Assembly (NCBI RefSeq): GCF_022919715.1
Contig: NZ_CP095042.1
Coordinates: forward strand, 1,426,001-1,490,000
Source: Agromyces sp. H17E-10
Lineage (GTDB): Bacteria > Actinomycetota > Actinomycetes > Actinomycetales > Microbacteriaceae
Reading direction: 5' to 3'
Length of the DNA: 64,000 nt
The notes beneath the pieces are model-generated. The model did no database searches, was not told where the DNA came from, and saw nothing but the letters and a program-made list of their open reading frames with translations. Positions 7,652 to 15,545 of this stretch are shown here, piece after piece. How positions within the stretch are numbered: the stretch's first letter is position 1; each line of letters starts with the position of its first letter. The translations under genes were made by a program, and so were the position numbers.

Positions 7652-9214
7652 CTACGCGTCGTCCTCGTCGTCGGCGGCGATCATCTCGATGATCGTGTCG
7701 ACGCTCAGGCCGGGGCCGTTGCTGACCTCGCCGATCTTGCGCCGGTCCTTCAGGATCGCGATGCGGTCGCTGAGCCGCACGACCTCGTCGAGCTCCGACG
7801 AGATGAAGACGACGGCGACGCCCTCCCTGGCCATCTCCGCGACGCGCGCCTGGATCTCCACCTTGGCCGCGATGTCGACGCCCCTCGTCGGCTCGTCGAG
7901 CACGAGCACGTGCGGACGCGTGGCGAGCCAGCGCGCGAGCAGCACCTTCTGCTGGTTGCCGCCCGAGAGCTGGCGCGCCGGCGCGTCGGGCCCGGGAGCG
8001 ACGATCGCGAGCGACTCCATGTACCGGTCGACCAGGGCGTCGCGCTCAGCGCGCGAGATCGGTCGCGCCCAGCCGCGGATCGCCTGCAGCGCGAGGATGA
8101 TGTTCTCCCGCACGCTGAGTTCTTCGATGATGCCGCCGTCGCGGCGGTCCTCGCTCGCGAACGCGATGCGCCGCCGGAGTGCCGCCGCCGGGTTCGGCAG
8201 CGCGACCTGCCGCCCGTCGATCTGGATCGTGCCGGTGTCGCGGCGGGCGACGCCGGCCAGCAGCTGCCCGAACTCGCTGCGACCCGAGCCGCGCAGTCCG
8301 CCGAGCCCCACCACCTCGCCGCGATGCAGTTCGAAGTCGGTCGCCTCGAACTCGCCCCGGCGGCCCACGCCGATCGCCCGGTAGACCGGCTCGCCCGTCG
8401 GGTCGGCGCGATGCGCCCGACGCTCGGAGCCGATGCGCCGCAGCTCGGTCAGGTCTTTGCCGATCATCTTCGAGATCAGCTCGGCGCGGTCGAGCTCGCG
8501 CGTGCGATACTCGCCCTGCCCGTAGCCGTCGCGCAGCACCGTGATGCGGTCGCTGATCGCGTAGACCTGCTCGAGGAAGTGCGAGACGAAGAGGATGGCG
8601 ACGCCGTGCTCGCGCAGCCTGCGCAGCGCCCGGAACAGCGTCGCGACCTCGTCGGCGTCGAGGCTCGACGTGGGCTCGTCGAGCACGAGCACCTTCGGGT
8701 GGGTGACCATGGCGCGGGCGATGGCGACGAGCTGCTGGACCGGTGGGGCGAGCGCCGACACCGTCTGCCGCGGGTCGAGGTCGCCGAGGTCGAGTTCCTC
8801 GAGGACCGCCACCGCCCTGCGGCGGGTCGCCCGCCACGAGATGCCGTACCAGCGGCGCTCCTCGTGCCCGATCATGATGTTCTCGGCGATCGAGAGGTTG
8901 CCGCAGAGGTCGACGTCCTGGAAGGCGGCAGCGACGCCCGCCGACTCCGCCGCAGCCGGCCCCGAGAGCACGACCCGCTCCCCCGCGATGCGCACCTCGC
9001 CGCCGTCGATGCGGTACGCGCCCGTGAGCGCCTTGACCACCGACGACTTGCCCGCGCCGTTGCCGCCCATGAGGGCGTGGACCTCGCCGGCGAAGAGCCG
9101 CAGGTCGACCCCGTGCAGCACCTGCGTGCCGTCGATCTCGACGGTGATGCCCGTCATCTCGACGACCGGCTGCGGCTCGGAGGTCGCCTCCGCCGCGGCA
9201 TCCCGCTCGGTCAT
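7652..9214 (-). CDS. Second YtfR-like sugar ABC ATPase without its own permeases
   Basis: The protein has 520 residues with two fused cassettes. Domain 1 has an unusual P-loop MGGNGAGKSS, a diverged signature (ALAPPVQQLVAIARAM) and Walker B VLVLDEPTSSLD. Domain 2 has GLRGSGRSE, LSGGNQQKVLLA and VLVLDEPTRGVD. It is clearly a paralogue of the 4663-6249 product; both share ISKMIGKDL and DRITVLR/DRITILR segments. Its ATG at 9214 overlaps the LacI stop (ATGA), so it is the last gene of the long enzyme/surface operon, not part of the importer operon. No permease pair accompanies it. It may be an alternative ATPase for the same channel or a leftover of a second importer. Confidence 0.9.
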   Translation of the reverse strand: MTERDAAAEATSEPQPVVEMTGITVEIDGTQVLHGVDLRLFAGEVHALMGGNGAGKSSVVKALTGAYRIDGGEVRIAGERVVLSGPAAAESAGVAAAFQDVDLCGNLSIAENIMIGHEERRWYGISWRATRRRAVAVLEELDLGDLDPRQTVSALAPPVQQLVAIARAMVTHPKVLVLDEPTSSLDADEVATLFRALRRLREHGVAILFVSHFLEQVYAISDRITVLRDGYGQGEYRTRELDRAELISKMIGKDLTELRRIGSERRAHRADPTGEPVYRAIGVGRRGEFEATDFELHRGEVVGLGGLRGSGRSEFGQLLAGVARRDTGTIQIDGRQVALPNPAAALRRRIAFASEDRRDGGIIEELSVRENIILALQAIRGWARPISRAERDALVDRYMESLAIVAPGPDAPARQLSGGNQQKVLLARWLATRPHVLVLDEPTRGVDIAAKVEIQARVAEMAREGVAVVFISSELDEVVRLSDRIAILKDRRKIGEVSNGPGLSVDTIIEMIAADDEDDA

Positions 9215-10239
9215 GACGACCTCGGCGGGGCGGTCGATGCCCGCACGACGAGCTCCGACGGGATCTTCGAGCGCTGCGGGATCTCGCGCCCCTCGAGCGC
9301 GGCGCGCAGCACCTCCATGGCCTTCGCGCCGAGCGCGTGGAAGTCCTGCCGCACGGTCGTGAGCGGCGGCAGCACGTGCCGTGCGAGCGGCAGGTCGTCG
9401 AAGCCGACGATGCTGACGTCGTCGGGCACGCGGATGCCGCGGTCGTGGAAGCCGTGGATGACGCCGACCGCCATCTCGTCGTTGGCGACGAACACGGCCG
9501 TGTACTCGGGCACGCCCTTGAGGCCGACCGCGTAGTCGTACCCGAAGTCCGCCGTCCAGTCGCCGACCACGACGGGGCGCTCCTTGAGCCCCCACTGCTC
9601 GATGCGGGCGTGGAACGCCCGCTCGCGCCCGCGGGCCTCGAGCCAGTCGAGCGGCCCCGAGATGTGCAGGATGTCGCGATGCCCGAGCGCGACGAGGTGG
9701 TCGACGGCGAGCGTCGTGCCGAGCTGCTGGTCGACGCTCACGGTGAGGAAGCTCGGGTCCTTCGCGGCCTTGACGACGAGCACGGGAACGTCGATCGAGA
9801 TGCGGCGCAGCGCCGAGACCGACGACGAGCGCGGCGCCACGATGCACAGCGCGTCGATGCCCTCGGCGACGAGGTGGCCGACGGCGGCCTCGGGCGTGAG
9901 GTTCGCGTCGTCCTGCATCGCGACCGACGTCACCGAGTAGCCCGCCGAACGCGCGGCGAGCTCGAGCCCGCGCAGGGTGCTCGTCGGGCCGAACTCGACG
10001 GCGCTGTCGACGATGACGCCGATGCGCTGCGTGCGCTGGGTCGCGAGCGCGCGCGCCGCGCTGTTCGGCTTGAAGTCGAGCTCCTGGATGACGTCGAGCA
10101 CGCGCTGGCGCGTCGCCGGCCGGATGTTCGGGTGCCCGTTGAGCACGCGCGAGACGGTCATGTGCGACACCCCGGCAAGCGCGGCGACCTCGCGGATGCC
10201 GAGCTTCTCGGGGCGCTCGCCCGTCTCGAGGTCACTCAC
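9211..10239 (-). CDS. LacI-family regulator, probable regulator of the arabinan locus
   Basis: The protein has 342 residues. The HTH region reads LGIREVAALAGVSHMTVSRVLNGHPNIRP and is followed by a LacI sensor domain (SLTVSVDQQ-type strands, VAVGVIHGFHDRGIRVPDD, SIVGFDDLPLARH). Translation starts at GTG 10239, because the first ATG in frame lies inside the HTH. It begins 9 bases after the stop of the small secreted gene and overlaps the second ATPase at its own end. It is therefore transcribed with the enzymes and surface proteins whose upstream region carries the TGTTMCCGGNAACA palindrome, which fits autorepression and control of the sister units. The inducer is unknown. Confidence 0.95.
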   Translation of the reverse strand: MSDLETGERPEKLGIREVAALAGVSHMTVSRVLNGHPNIRPATRQRVLDVIQELDFKPNSAARALATQRTQRIGVIVDSAVEFGPTSTLRGLELAARSAGYSVTSVAMQDDANLTPEAAVGHLVAEGIDALCIVAPRSSSVSALRRISIDVPVLVVKAAKDPSFLTVSVDQQLGTTLAVDHLVALGHRDILHISGPLDWLEARGRERAFHARIEQWGLKERPVVVGDWTADFGYDYAVGLKGVPEYTAVFVANDEMAVGVIHGFHDRGIRVPDDVSIVGFDDLPLARHVLPPLTTVRQDFHALGAKAMEVLRAALEGREIPQRSKIPSELVVRASTAPPRSS

Positions 10240-10248
10240 GGGGACAGC

Positions 10249-10617
10249 CTATTCGCTCGGAGCGACGGGCGACCCGCACCAATCGGGCTTCGGCTTGCCG
10301 GGTTTCTTCGTCGGGCCGGGCTTCTCGGCCGGGTCGGACTTGCCCGCCTTCTTCGCGAGGCCCGGCGGCAGCGTCGGGGCGCCGTCGGTGCACTTGCATG
10401 GCGGTCGGATGCCGGCGCAGAGGTCGCGCGGTGTGATGGAGACCCCGATCGACACGGTGCCCGCGCCGGCTGCGCCCGGCCGGTCGTCGGACGCGGCCAC
10501 CGAGGGTCCGGCTACCGCGGGTGCGGCGGCCGCGGGTGCAGCGGCCGCGGGTGCGGCGACCGCGCCGCTACTCAGTGCGAGCAGCAGCGCGATCGCCGCG
10601 AGACCGGCCTTCCTCAT
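10249..10617 (-). CDS. Small secreted protein of unknown function, four cysteines, Lys/Pro-rich tail
   Basis: The protein has 122 residues. A clear signal peptide (MRKAGLAAIALLLALSSGAVA) is followed by an Ala/Pro-rich stretch. A short core contains four cysteines (DLCAG, PPCKCT, DWCGS), and the second half is rich in Lys and Pro (KKAGKSDPAEKPGP, KKPGKPKP). The ATG at 10617 overlaps the TGA of the upstream GH43 gene, and LacI follows after 9 bases, so the gene sits inside the operon. I do not recognise a family. The basic tail could hold the protein on acidic cell-wall or plant polymers, but that is only a guess. Confidence 0.75.
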   Translation of the reverse strand: MRKAGLAAIALLLALSSGAVAAPAAAAPAAAAPAVAGPSVAASDDRPGAAGAGTVSIGVSITPRDLCAGIRPPCKCTDGAPTLPPGLAKKAGKSDPAEKPGPTKKPGKPKPDWCGSPVAPSE

Positions 10618-13262
10618 CCGCAGTCCCGCGCGGCGAACGCCGCGTCGCCGTCGTAGCTCGCATCGCTCGTCGATGCCCTGACGCCGGCGAACCCGGCGTC
10701 GATGGCGGCGAGGCGGCTCGAGAACGCCTGCGAGACCGTCTTGCCCGGCTGCGCGGCCGTGAAGGTCTTCGTCCCGAACGGCGTGGTGATCGTGACGTCG
10801 GCGGCGCGCGAGTCGGCGTTCTTCGCCGAGACGACGAGGACGACCTTGCCGGCCACGCACCGCGAGGCGGTGCTCGCCTCGATCGCGAGATCGGGGTTCG
10901 TGCCGACTCCCGCGTAGTGGAACATCACGCGCCGGTACTCGTCGGCCGTGATCGGCAGGATGCCGCCGTGCCGCTTCTTCAGGGTGCCGAGGTTCACGCC
11001 GCTCGCCTTCGACCACGCCGACGCCGACGCCGTGCCGATGTCGGTCGTGCGGAAGGGCAGGTAGCCGCGGCCGGTGGCGTACTGGTCGGCGAGCAGGCCC
11101 CAGAGCCGCTCGGCCGCGCCGCGGTCGTCGTCGTTGTACTCGAAGAACTCGGGGCCCTCGAGGCACGAGCCGGTGTAGTTCGTGCCGCCCGAGCAGGTGC
11201 CGCTGCCGCTGAGGATCGACTGCAGCGTGCCGACGAGCACCCATTCCCGGTCGGTGCCGCTCGTCTTCGCCGTCGCCGAGGTGGTGACCGCGTCGAGCTG
11301 CTTCGAGCGCTCGATCGTGATCTGCCCGTCGCCCGAGGCCCGGTAGAACCAGTCGCCGACCTTGATCACCGTGGTGTCGATGATGGAGCCCTGCCGGTCG
11401 ATCCACTTGACCGGCGTCGAGAAGGTGCGGAAGTCGCGCGTCGTCGACAGGTAGACGTCGACGCTGTCGCCGAGCTCGGTGTTGCCGTCCGCACGCGTGG
11501 CCCAGTACACGTAGTACTGCTGCGTGACCTCGTCCCAGGTCGCCTCGGGAGCCCAGGCCATGCCGGCGTTCGGGATGCCGCTCGCGACGTCGACGAAGCG
11601 CGGTTCGCTCCAGTTCACGAGGTCGGTCGACTCCCACACGACGAGCGACTTCGAACCGGTGACGGTCGCGTTCGAGTTGCCCCACCCGCCGCGGTAGTAG
11701 ATGCTCAGGTCGGTCGCGATCACGAAGAACCGGTCGCCCTCGGGCGAGCGCACGACGAACGGGTCGCGCACGCCGCCGTCGCCCTGTCCCTTGCTGAGCG
11801 AGAGCACGGGGTCGCCGTTGGCTCGGGTGTCGGTGAACGTGGCCGCGTCGCGACTGGTCGCGAAGTAGATCTGCTCGTCGCTCGCGCTGCCCTCCGTTCC
11901 CGTGAAGTGCGCGAAGAGGTAGTCGGTCGTCTCGCCGGTGGCGTTCGCCTTGCGAACGGTGAGCGGGATGTCGCGGGTCGCCGTCGCATCGCCGTTGGTC
12001 GCCGTCACGGTGAGCACGACGGTCGCGTCGCCCGAGTCGGGGCGGGTGACGACGCCCGGCGCCACGGTCGCGGTGCCCTCGACGTCGACGACCGCGGGCG
12101 CCGACGAGCGCCAGTCGAGTGCCGAGCCGAACCGGTCACCGGTGGTCGGCAGGGTGAGGTCGCCGCGCACGTCGTCGGCGTTCGCGAGCACGATCGCGTC
12201 GAGGTCGCGCTGTGCGGCCTCGGCCGGGGTGGGCGCCGCGAGCACGGTCACGGTGAACTGCTTGGACGCGGTCTTGCCGCGCACCGTCGCGGTGCCCGTC
12301 AGGGTCACCTCCGTCTCGGATGCCGGCAGCGTCACCGTCCCGTCGGCGGCCACGACACCGGTGGGCGACGACGACCACGTCACGCCCCCGCTCGTGGGCA
12401 GCACGAGATCGGTCCCGACCGCCGACAGGTCCTGGGTGTTGACGGCGTCGAGGTCGAGCGCCGCAGCGGTCTCGTCGGCGGCGGCCTGGGCGTCGGTCGC
12501 GGCGAGCGTGCCGAGCTCGCCCGCGGTGAGCGCCTCGTCGTAGACGCGGAACGACGACACCCCGCCCTGGTACAGCGAGTCGGCGGCGTAGGCGCTCTTG
12601 CCGAGGTAGTTCATGGTGTGGGTCGTGAGGTCGCTGAGGTTCGTCGTGGAGTTCGCCTTCTCGGCCACGAGCACCCCGTCGATGTACATGCGGAGGGTCG
12701 ACGTGACACCGTCGGCGTTCTTCGCGATCGTCGCTGCGACCGACTGCCACCGACCCTCGACGAGCTTCGTCGGCGACGTCACCGTCTGCTCGGCCGACCA
12801 GTTCGTCTTCGAGATCGCGACCCGCGGCGCGACCGGCTGGATGAAGAACTGCCCCGTCGCGCCCTCACCCGACCCACCGATGTTCCAGAGGAACTTGGCC
12901 CCGCTCAGTGCCGTCGGGTTCGTCTCGACGACGATCGTCGCCGCCGACTCGCCCTGCAGCAGTCCGTCGGGCAGCTTCACGTGGTTCGAGCCGTTGAGCT
13001 GCAGGAATCCCCCGCGCCACGCCTCGCCGCCGACGACGCTGCCGTCGTGGCCGGTGCCCGACAGGTCGTGGGCGACGGTGCCCGACGTCTCCGAGAAGTC
13101 GTACGACACGAGCAGCGAACCGGGCGTGATCGCCGTCGCCGCGCCCGGGCCCGCCAGCGCGAGACCGCCCGCTGCGAGCGCAGCGGCCGTCGCTCCGGCG
13201 AACCACCGCCGCGCACGACGCGCGACGGGCCTCGAGGCCTGTTGTTGGGTTTCCCGACTCAT
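10614..13262 (-). CDS. Secreted multidomain GH43 glycosidase with LamG module
   Basis: The protein has 882 residues. The order is signal peptide (1-43), LamG/concanavalin-like module (about 50-250), two Ig-like modules (about 255-437), GH43 five-blade propeller (about 447-770) and Cys-framed C-terminal module (801-882). Likely catalytic residues are Asp500 in GVRDPF (base), Asp629 in SIIDTT and Glu702 in CLEGPEFF (acid). MAWAPEATWD is the usual blade motif. GH43 enzymes with this profile cleave arabinofuranosyl or xylosyl bonds; the exact substrate is open. The ATG at 13262 has GGAGG eight bases upstream. Residues 1-350 are nearly identical to the start of the 15546-18947 product. Confidence 0.9.
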   Translation of the reverse strand: MSRETQQQASRPVARRARRWFAGATAAALAAGGLALAGPGAATAITPGSLLVSYDFSETSGTVAHDLSGTGHDGSVVGGEAWRGGFLQLNGSNHVKLPDGLLQGESAATIVVETNPTALSGAKFLWNIGGSGEGATGQFFIQPVAPRVAISKTNWSAEQTVTSPTKLVEGRWQSVAATIAKNADGVTSTLRMYIDGVLVAEKANSTTNLSDLTTHTMNYLGKSAYAADSLYQGGVSSFRVYDEALTAGELGTLAATDAQAAADETAAALDLDAVNTQDLSAVGTDLVLPTSGGVTWSSSPTGVVAADGTVTLPASETEVTLTGTATVRGKTASKQFTVTVLAAPTPAEAAQRDLDAIVLANADDVRGDLTLPTTGDRFGSALDWRSSAPAVVDVEGTATVAPGVVTRPDSGDATVVLTVTATNGDATATRDIPLTVRKANATGETTDYLFAHFTGTEGSASDEQIYFATSRDAATFTDTRANGDPVLSLSKGQGDGGVRDPFVVRSPEGDRFFVIATDLSIYYRGGWGNSNATVTGSKSLVVWESTDLVNWSEPRFVDVASGIPNAGMAWAPEATWDEVTQQYYVYWATRADGNTELGDSVDVYLSTTRDFRTFSTPVKWIDRQGSIIDTTVIKVGDWFYRASGDGQITIERSKQLDAVTTSATAKTSGTDREWVLVGTLQSILSGSGTCSGGTNYTGSCLEGPEFFEYNDDDRGAAERLWGLLADQYATGRGYLPFRTTDIGTASASAWSKASGVNLGTLKKRHGGILPITADEYRRVMFHYAGVGTNPDLAIEASTASRCVAGKVVLVVSAKNADSRAADVTITTPFGTKTFTAAQPGKTVSQAFSSRLAAIDAGFAGVRASTSDASYDGDAAFAARDCG
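12213..13262 (-). repeat. Duplicated 5' block (copy 1): signal peptide, LamG, Ig module
   Basis: This roughly 1.05 kb segment and 17901-18947 encode the same signal peptide, LamG and first Ig-like module. Long runs are identical at the DNA level, for example around the GGGGTGCTCGTGGCCGAGAA codons. Similarity stops sharply after the shared APTPAEAAQ residues. Confidence 0.8.
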
Positions 13263-13323
13263 TGCGATCCTCCGGAATGGTGAGTTGTGGTTCGAGTGGT
13301 GGTGGAGCAGGTGCCGCGCAGGG

Positions 13324-15531
13324 TCAGCCGCAACTGCGGGCGGCGAAGGCGACCTCGAGCGGACTGGGGGGCGAGGCATCCGAAGCGGGCGCTGCCCCCG
13401 CAGCGGTGGCGGTGACGGTCGCGGTGCCGGCCGGCAGGGTCGGGAGGCGGGTCGAGAAGCTCGCGCTGCCCGCGTCACCCGCGGCGAGCGCGTCGAGCCG
13501 CTTCGCGCCGTAGGCCGTCTCGATGCGCACGTCCACGGCACCGGTCGTGTCGCGCGTCTCGTTCGTCACCGTGACGACGAGCACCGCCCGACCCGCTGCG
13601 CAGCGGGTCGAGGCGACCGCCGACACGTCGATCGGGCTCGCGACGGGCTGCGGTGCGACGCTCGTGAGCGTCGGCCGCACCGTCTGGAACAACCCGTCGG
13701 CGCCGATCTCGAGCCGGTCGATCGTCGTCTCGCGGTGGGTGCCGTCGCCGTTCGGCATCGCGAACCGGTGATAGGCGATGAACCAGTCGTCGGTGCCGGG
13801 CACGTTGACGATCGAGCTGTGCCCCGTGCCCTTGATGCCGAGCGAGAGGTCCTTCTGCAGGATCACCCCGCGGTACGTCCACGGGCCGTCGACGCTCGTC
13901 GAGGTCGCGTAGCCGACGCGGTAGTTCTCCGACCCGGTGTCGTCGATCGAGTACGTCAGGTGGTAGACCCCGTCGCGGTAGTTCACGAACGAGCCCTCGC
14001 GGAACGAGGTCAGTCCGCTGATCCTCGCGATCGTGCCGGGCTTGAGCGACGTCATGTCGTCGCCGAGCTCCGCATAGACGGGGCTGCCGTTGCCCCAGAA
14101 CAGGTAGTACCTGCCCGTGACGGGGTCGAGGAAGGCGGCCGGGTCGATGGCCTGCCCCGACGCGACGGCCTCGTTGTTCAGGATCATCGCGTTCGGCTGC
14201 GCCGTGAACGGCCCCTCGGGGTCGTCGGCGACGGCGACGCCGATCGTCTTGCGATTCAGCGCCGTGTTGTGACCGCTGAAGTAGAAGTAGTACTTGCCGC
14301 CGCGTTCGATGATGGTCGGCGCCCACGCGTTGCCGCTCGCCCACGGGACGTCGCCGGCGGTGCCGTCGAGCGTCAGGATCGGGTCGGCGGACCGGGTCCA
14401 GCTCACGAGGTCCGCCGATTTCCACACGAAGAAGTCCTTGCCGCCCCAGCCGGGCGTGCCGTCGGTGGTGGCGTAGAGGTAATAGGTGTCACCGAACACG
14501 GCGATGTTCGGGTCGGCGTAGAGGCCGGGCAGCACCGGGCTGTTCATGACCTGCGCCGAGACGGTCCAGGTCGCGGTCGCTCCTGCCTCGTCGGTGAGGG
14601 TGTAGGTCACCGGCGACGACAGGTCCACCGTCGTTCCCGAGGCCGGCGCCACGGTCACGCCCGTCGCGGCGCCGAAGGTCGGTGCGAGCGCGGACACGTC
14701 GGTGCCGGGCTTCACCGGCAGGATCGCGGTGTGCGTCGCGCCGTTCACGATCGGCGCGATCTTCAGCACGGCCGGGTCGACGAGCGACACCTCGGTGAGC
14801 TGGTCGGTCGCCCCGGCGATCGTGAGCACCTCCGACGCGCTGAGCGCCCGGTCGAACACCTGCACGTCGTCGAAGGAGCCCGCGAAGTACGCGTCGGCGG
14901 CGTACAGCGACTTGCCGAGATAGCCGACGAGGTCGGTGCCGAGGGCCGACACCGTCGCCGAGAGCGCGGGGTTCTCGCCGAGCTTCGCGCCGTCGACGTA
15001 GACCGTCATCTTCGTCCCGTCGAACACCAGGTCGTAGTGATGCCAGGCTCCGCTCGCGACCGTGCCGGTCACGGCCGATTCGTTCTGCCACGACGCCTCG
15101 GTGATGGCGTTGCGCACCTCGCCGCCGCGGACGCGGAGGAACGAGTACCGGGTCGTGTCCGCGCCGAACGCGAAGGTGAAGAAGTTGCCGCTCGACTTCT
15201 CGCTCTTCACGTCCATCGACACCGTCATGGCGTCGCGCCCGTCGAAGAAGCCGCGTGGGAACTCCGCGAAGCCGTTCGCCGTGCCGTCGACGTGCAGCAC
15301 GCCGCCGCGCTCGGGGTCTGCCACGACGGCGGCGGTGCCGGACGCCGTCAGGTCGGTCGAGCCGACCGCGTCCCGGAGGGTGCCGTCATCGAAGGGGTAC
15401 GAGACGATCGGCTGCGGGGCAGCCGACTCGTCGGCGGCCGCGGGCAGGGAGGCCCCGAGCGTCGAGGCCAGCACGGCTCCGACGACGACGGATGCCGCGG
15501 CGCTTCGTCGTGCTCTCCTGGTGCGCATCAT
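13324..15531 (-). CDS. Secreted GH43 glycosidase with LamG module
   Basis: The protein has 735 residues. The order is Arg-rich signal peptide (about 1-34), LamG module (about 40-235), a short Ig-like linker, GH43 propeller (about 330-625) and Cys-framed C-terminal module (643-735). GH43 markers are Asp340 in YADPNI (base), NAWAPTII, the AIDPAAF Asp and Glu512 in REGSFVNY (acid), with TGHSSIVNVP and DDWFIAYHRF near the end of the fold. This is the classical arabinanase/xylosidase GH43 layout. It differs from the GVRDPF-type enzymes elsewhere in the locus. I chose the ATG at 15531 over 15549 because GAGGAG lies six bases before it. The 15549 alternative would overlap the previous stop. Confidence 0.9.
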   Translation of the reverse strand: MMRTRRARRSAAASVVVGAVLASTLGASLPAAADESAAPQPIVSYPFDDGTLRDAVGSTDLTASGTAAVVADPERGGVLHVDGTANGFAEFPRGFFDGRDAMTVSMDVKSEKSSGNFFTFAFGADTTRYSFLRVRGGEVRNAITEASWQNESAVTGTVASGAWHHYDLVFDGTKMTVYVDGAKLGENPALSATVSALGTDLVGYLGKSLYAADAYFAGSFDDVQVFDRALSASEVLTIAGATDQLTEVSLVDPAVLKIAPIVNGATHTAILPVKPGTDVSALAPTFGAATGVTVAPASGTTVDLSSPVTYTLTDEAGATATWTVSAQVMNSPVLPGLYADPNIAVFGDTYYLYATTDGTPGWGGKDFFVWKSADLVSWTRSADPILTLDGTAGDVPWASGNAWAPTIIERGGKYYFYFSGHNTALNRKTIGVAVADDPEGPFTAQPNAMILNNEAVASGQAIDPAAFLDPVTGRYYLFWGNGSPVYAELGDDMTSLKPGTIARISGLTSFREGSFVNYRDGVYHLTYSIDDTGSENYRVGYATSTSVDGPWTYRGVILQKDLSLGIKGTGHSSIVNVPGTDDWFIAYHRFAMPNGDGTHRETTIDRLEIGADGLFQTVRPTLTSVAPQPVASPIDVSAVASTRCAAGRAVLVVTVTNETRDTTGAVDVRIETAYGAKRLDALAAGDAGSASFSTRLPTLPAGTATVTATAAGAAPASDASPPSPLEVAFAARSCG

Positions 15532-15545
15532 CGTGTGCTCCTCAT

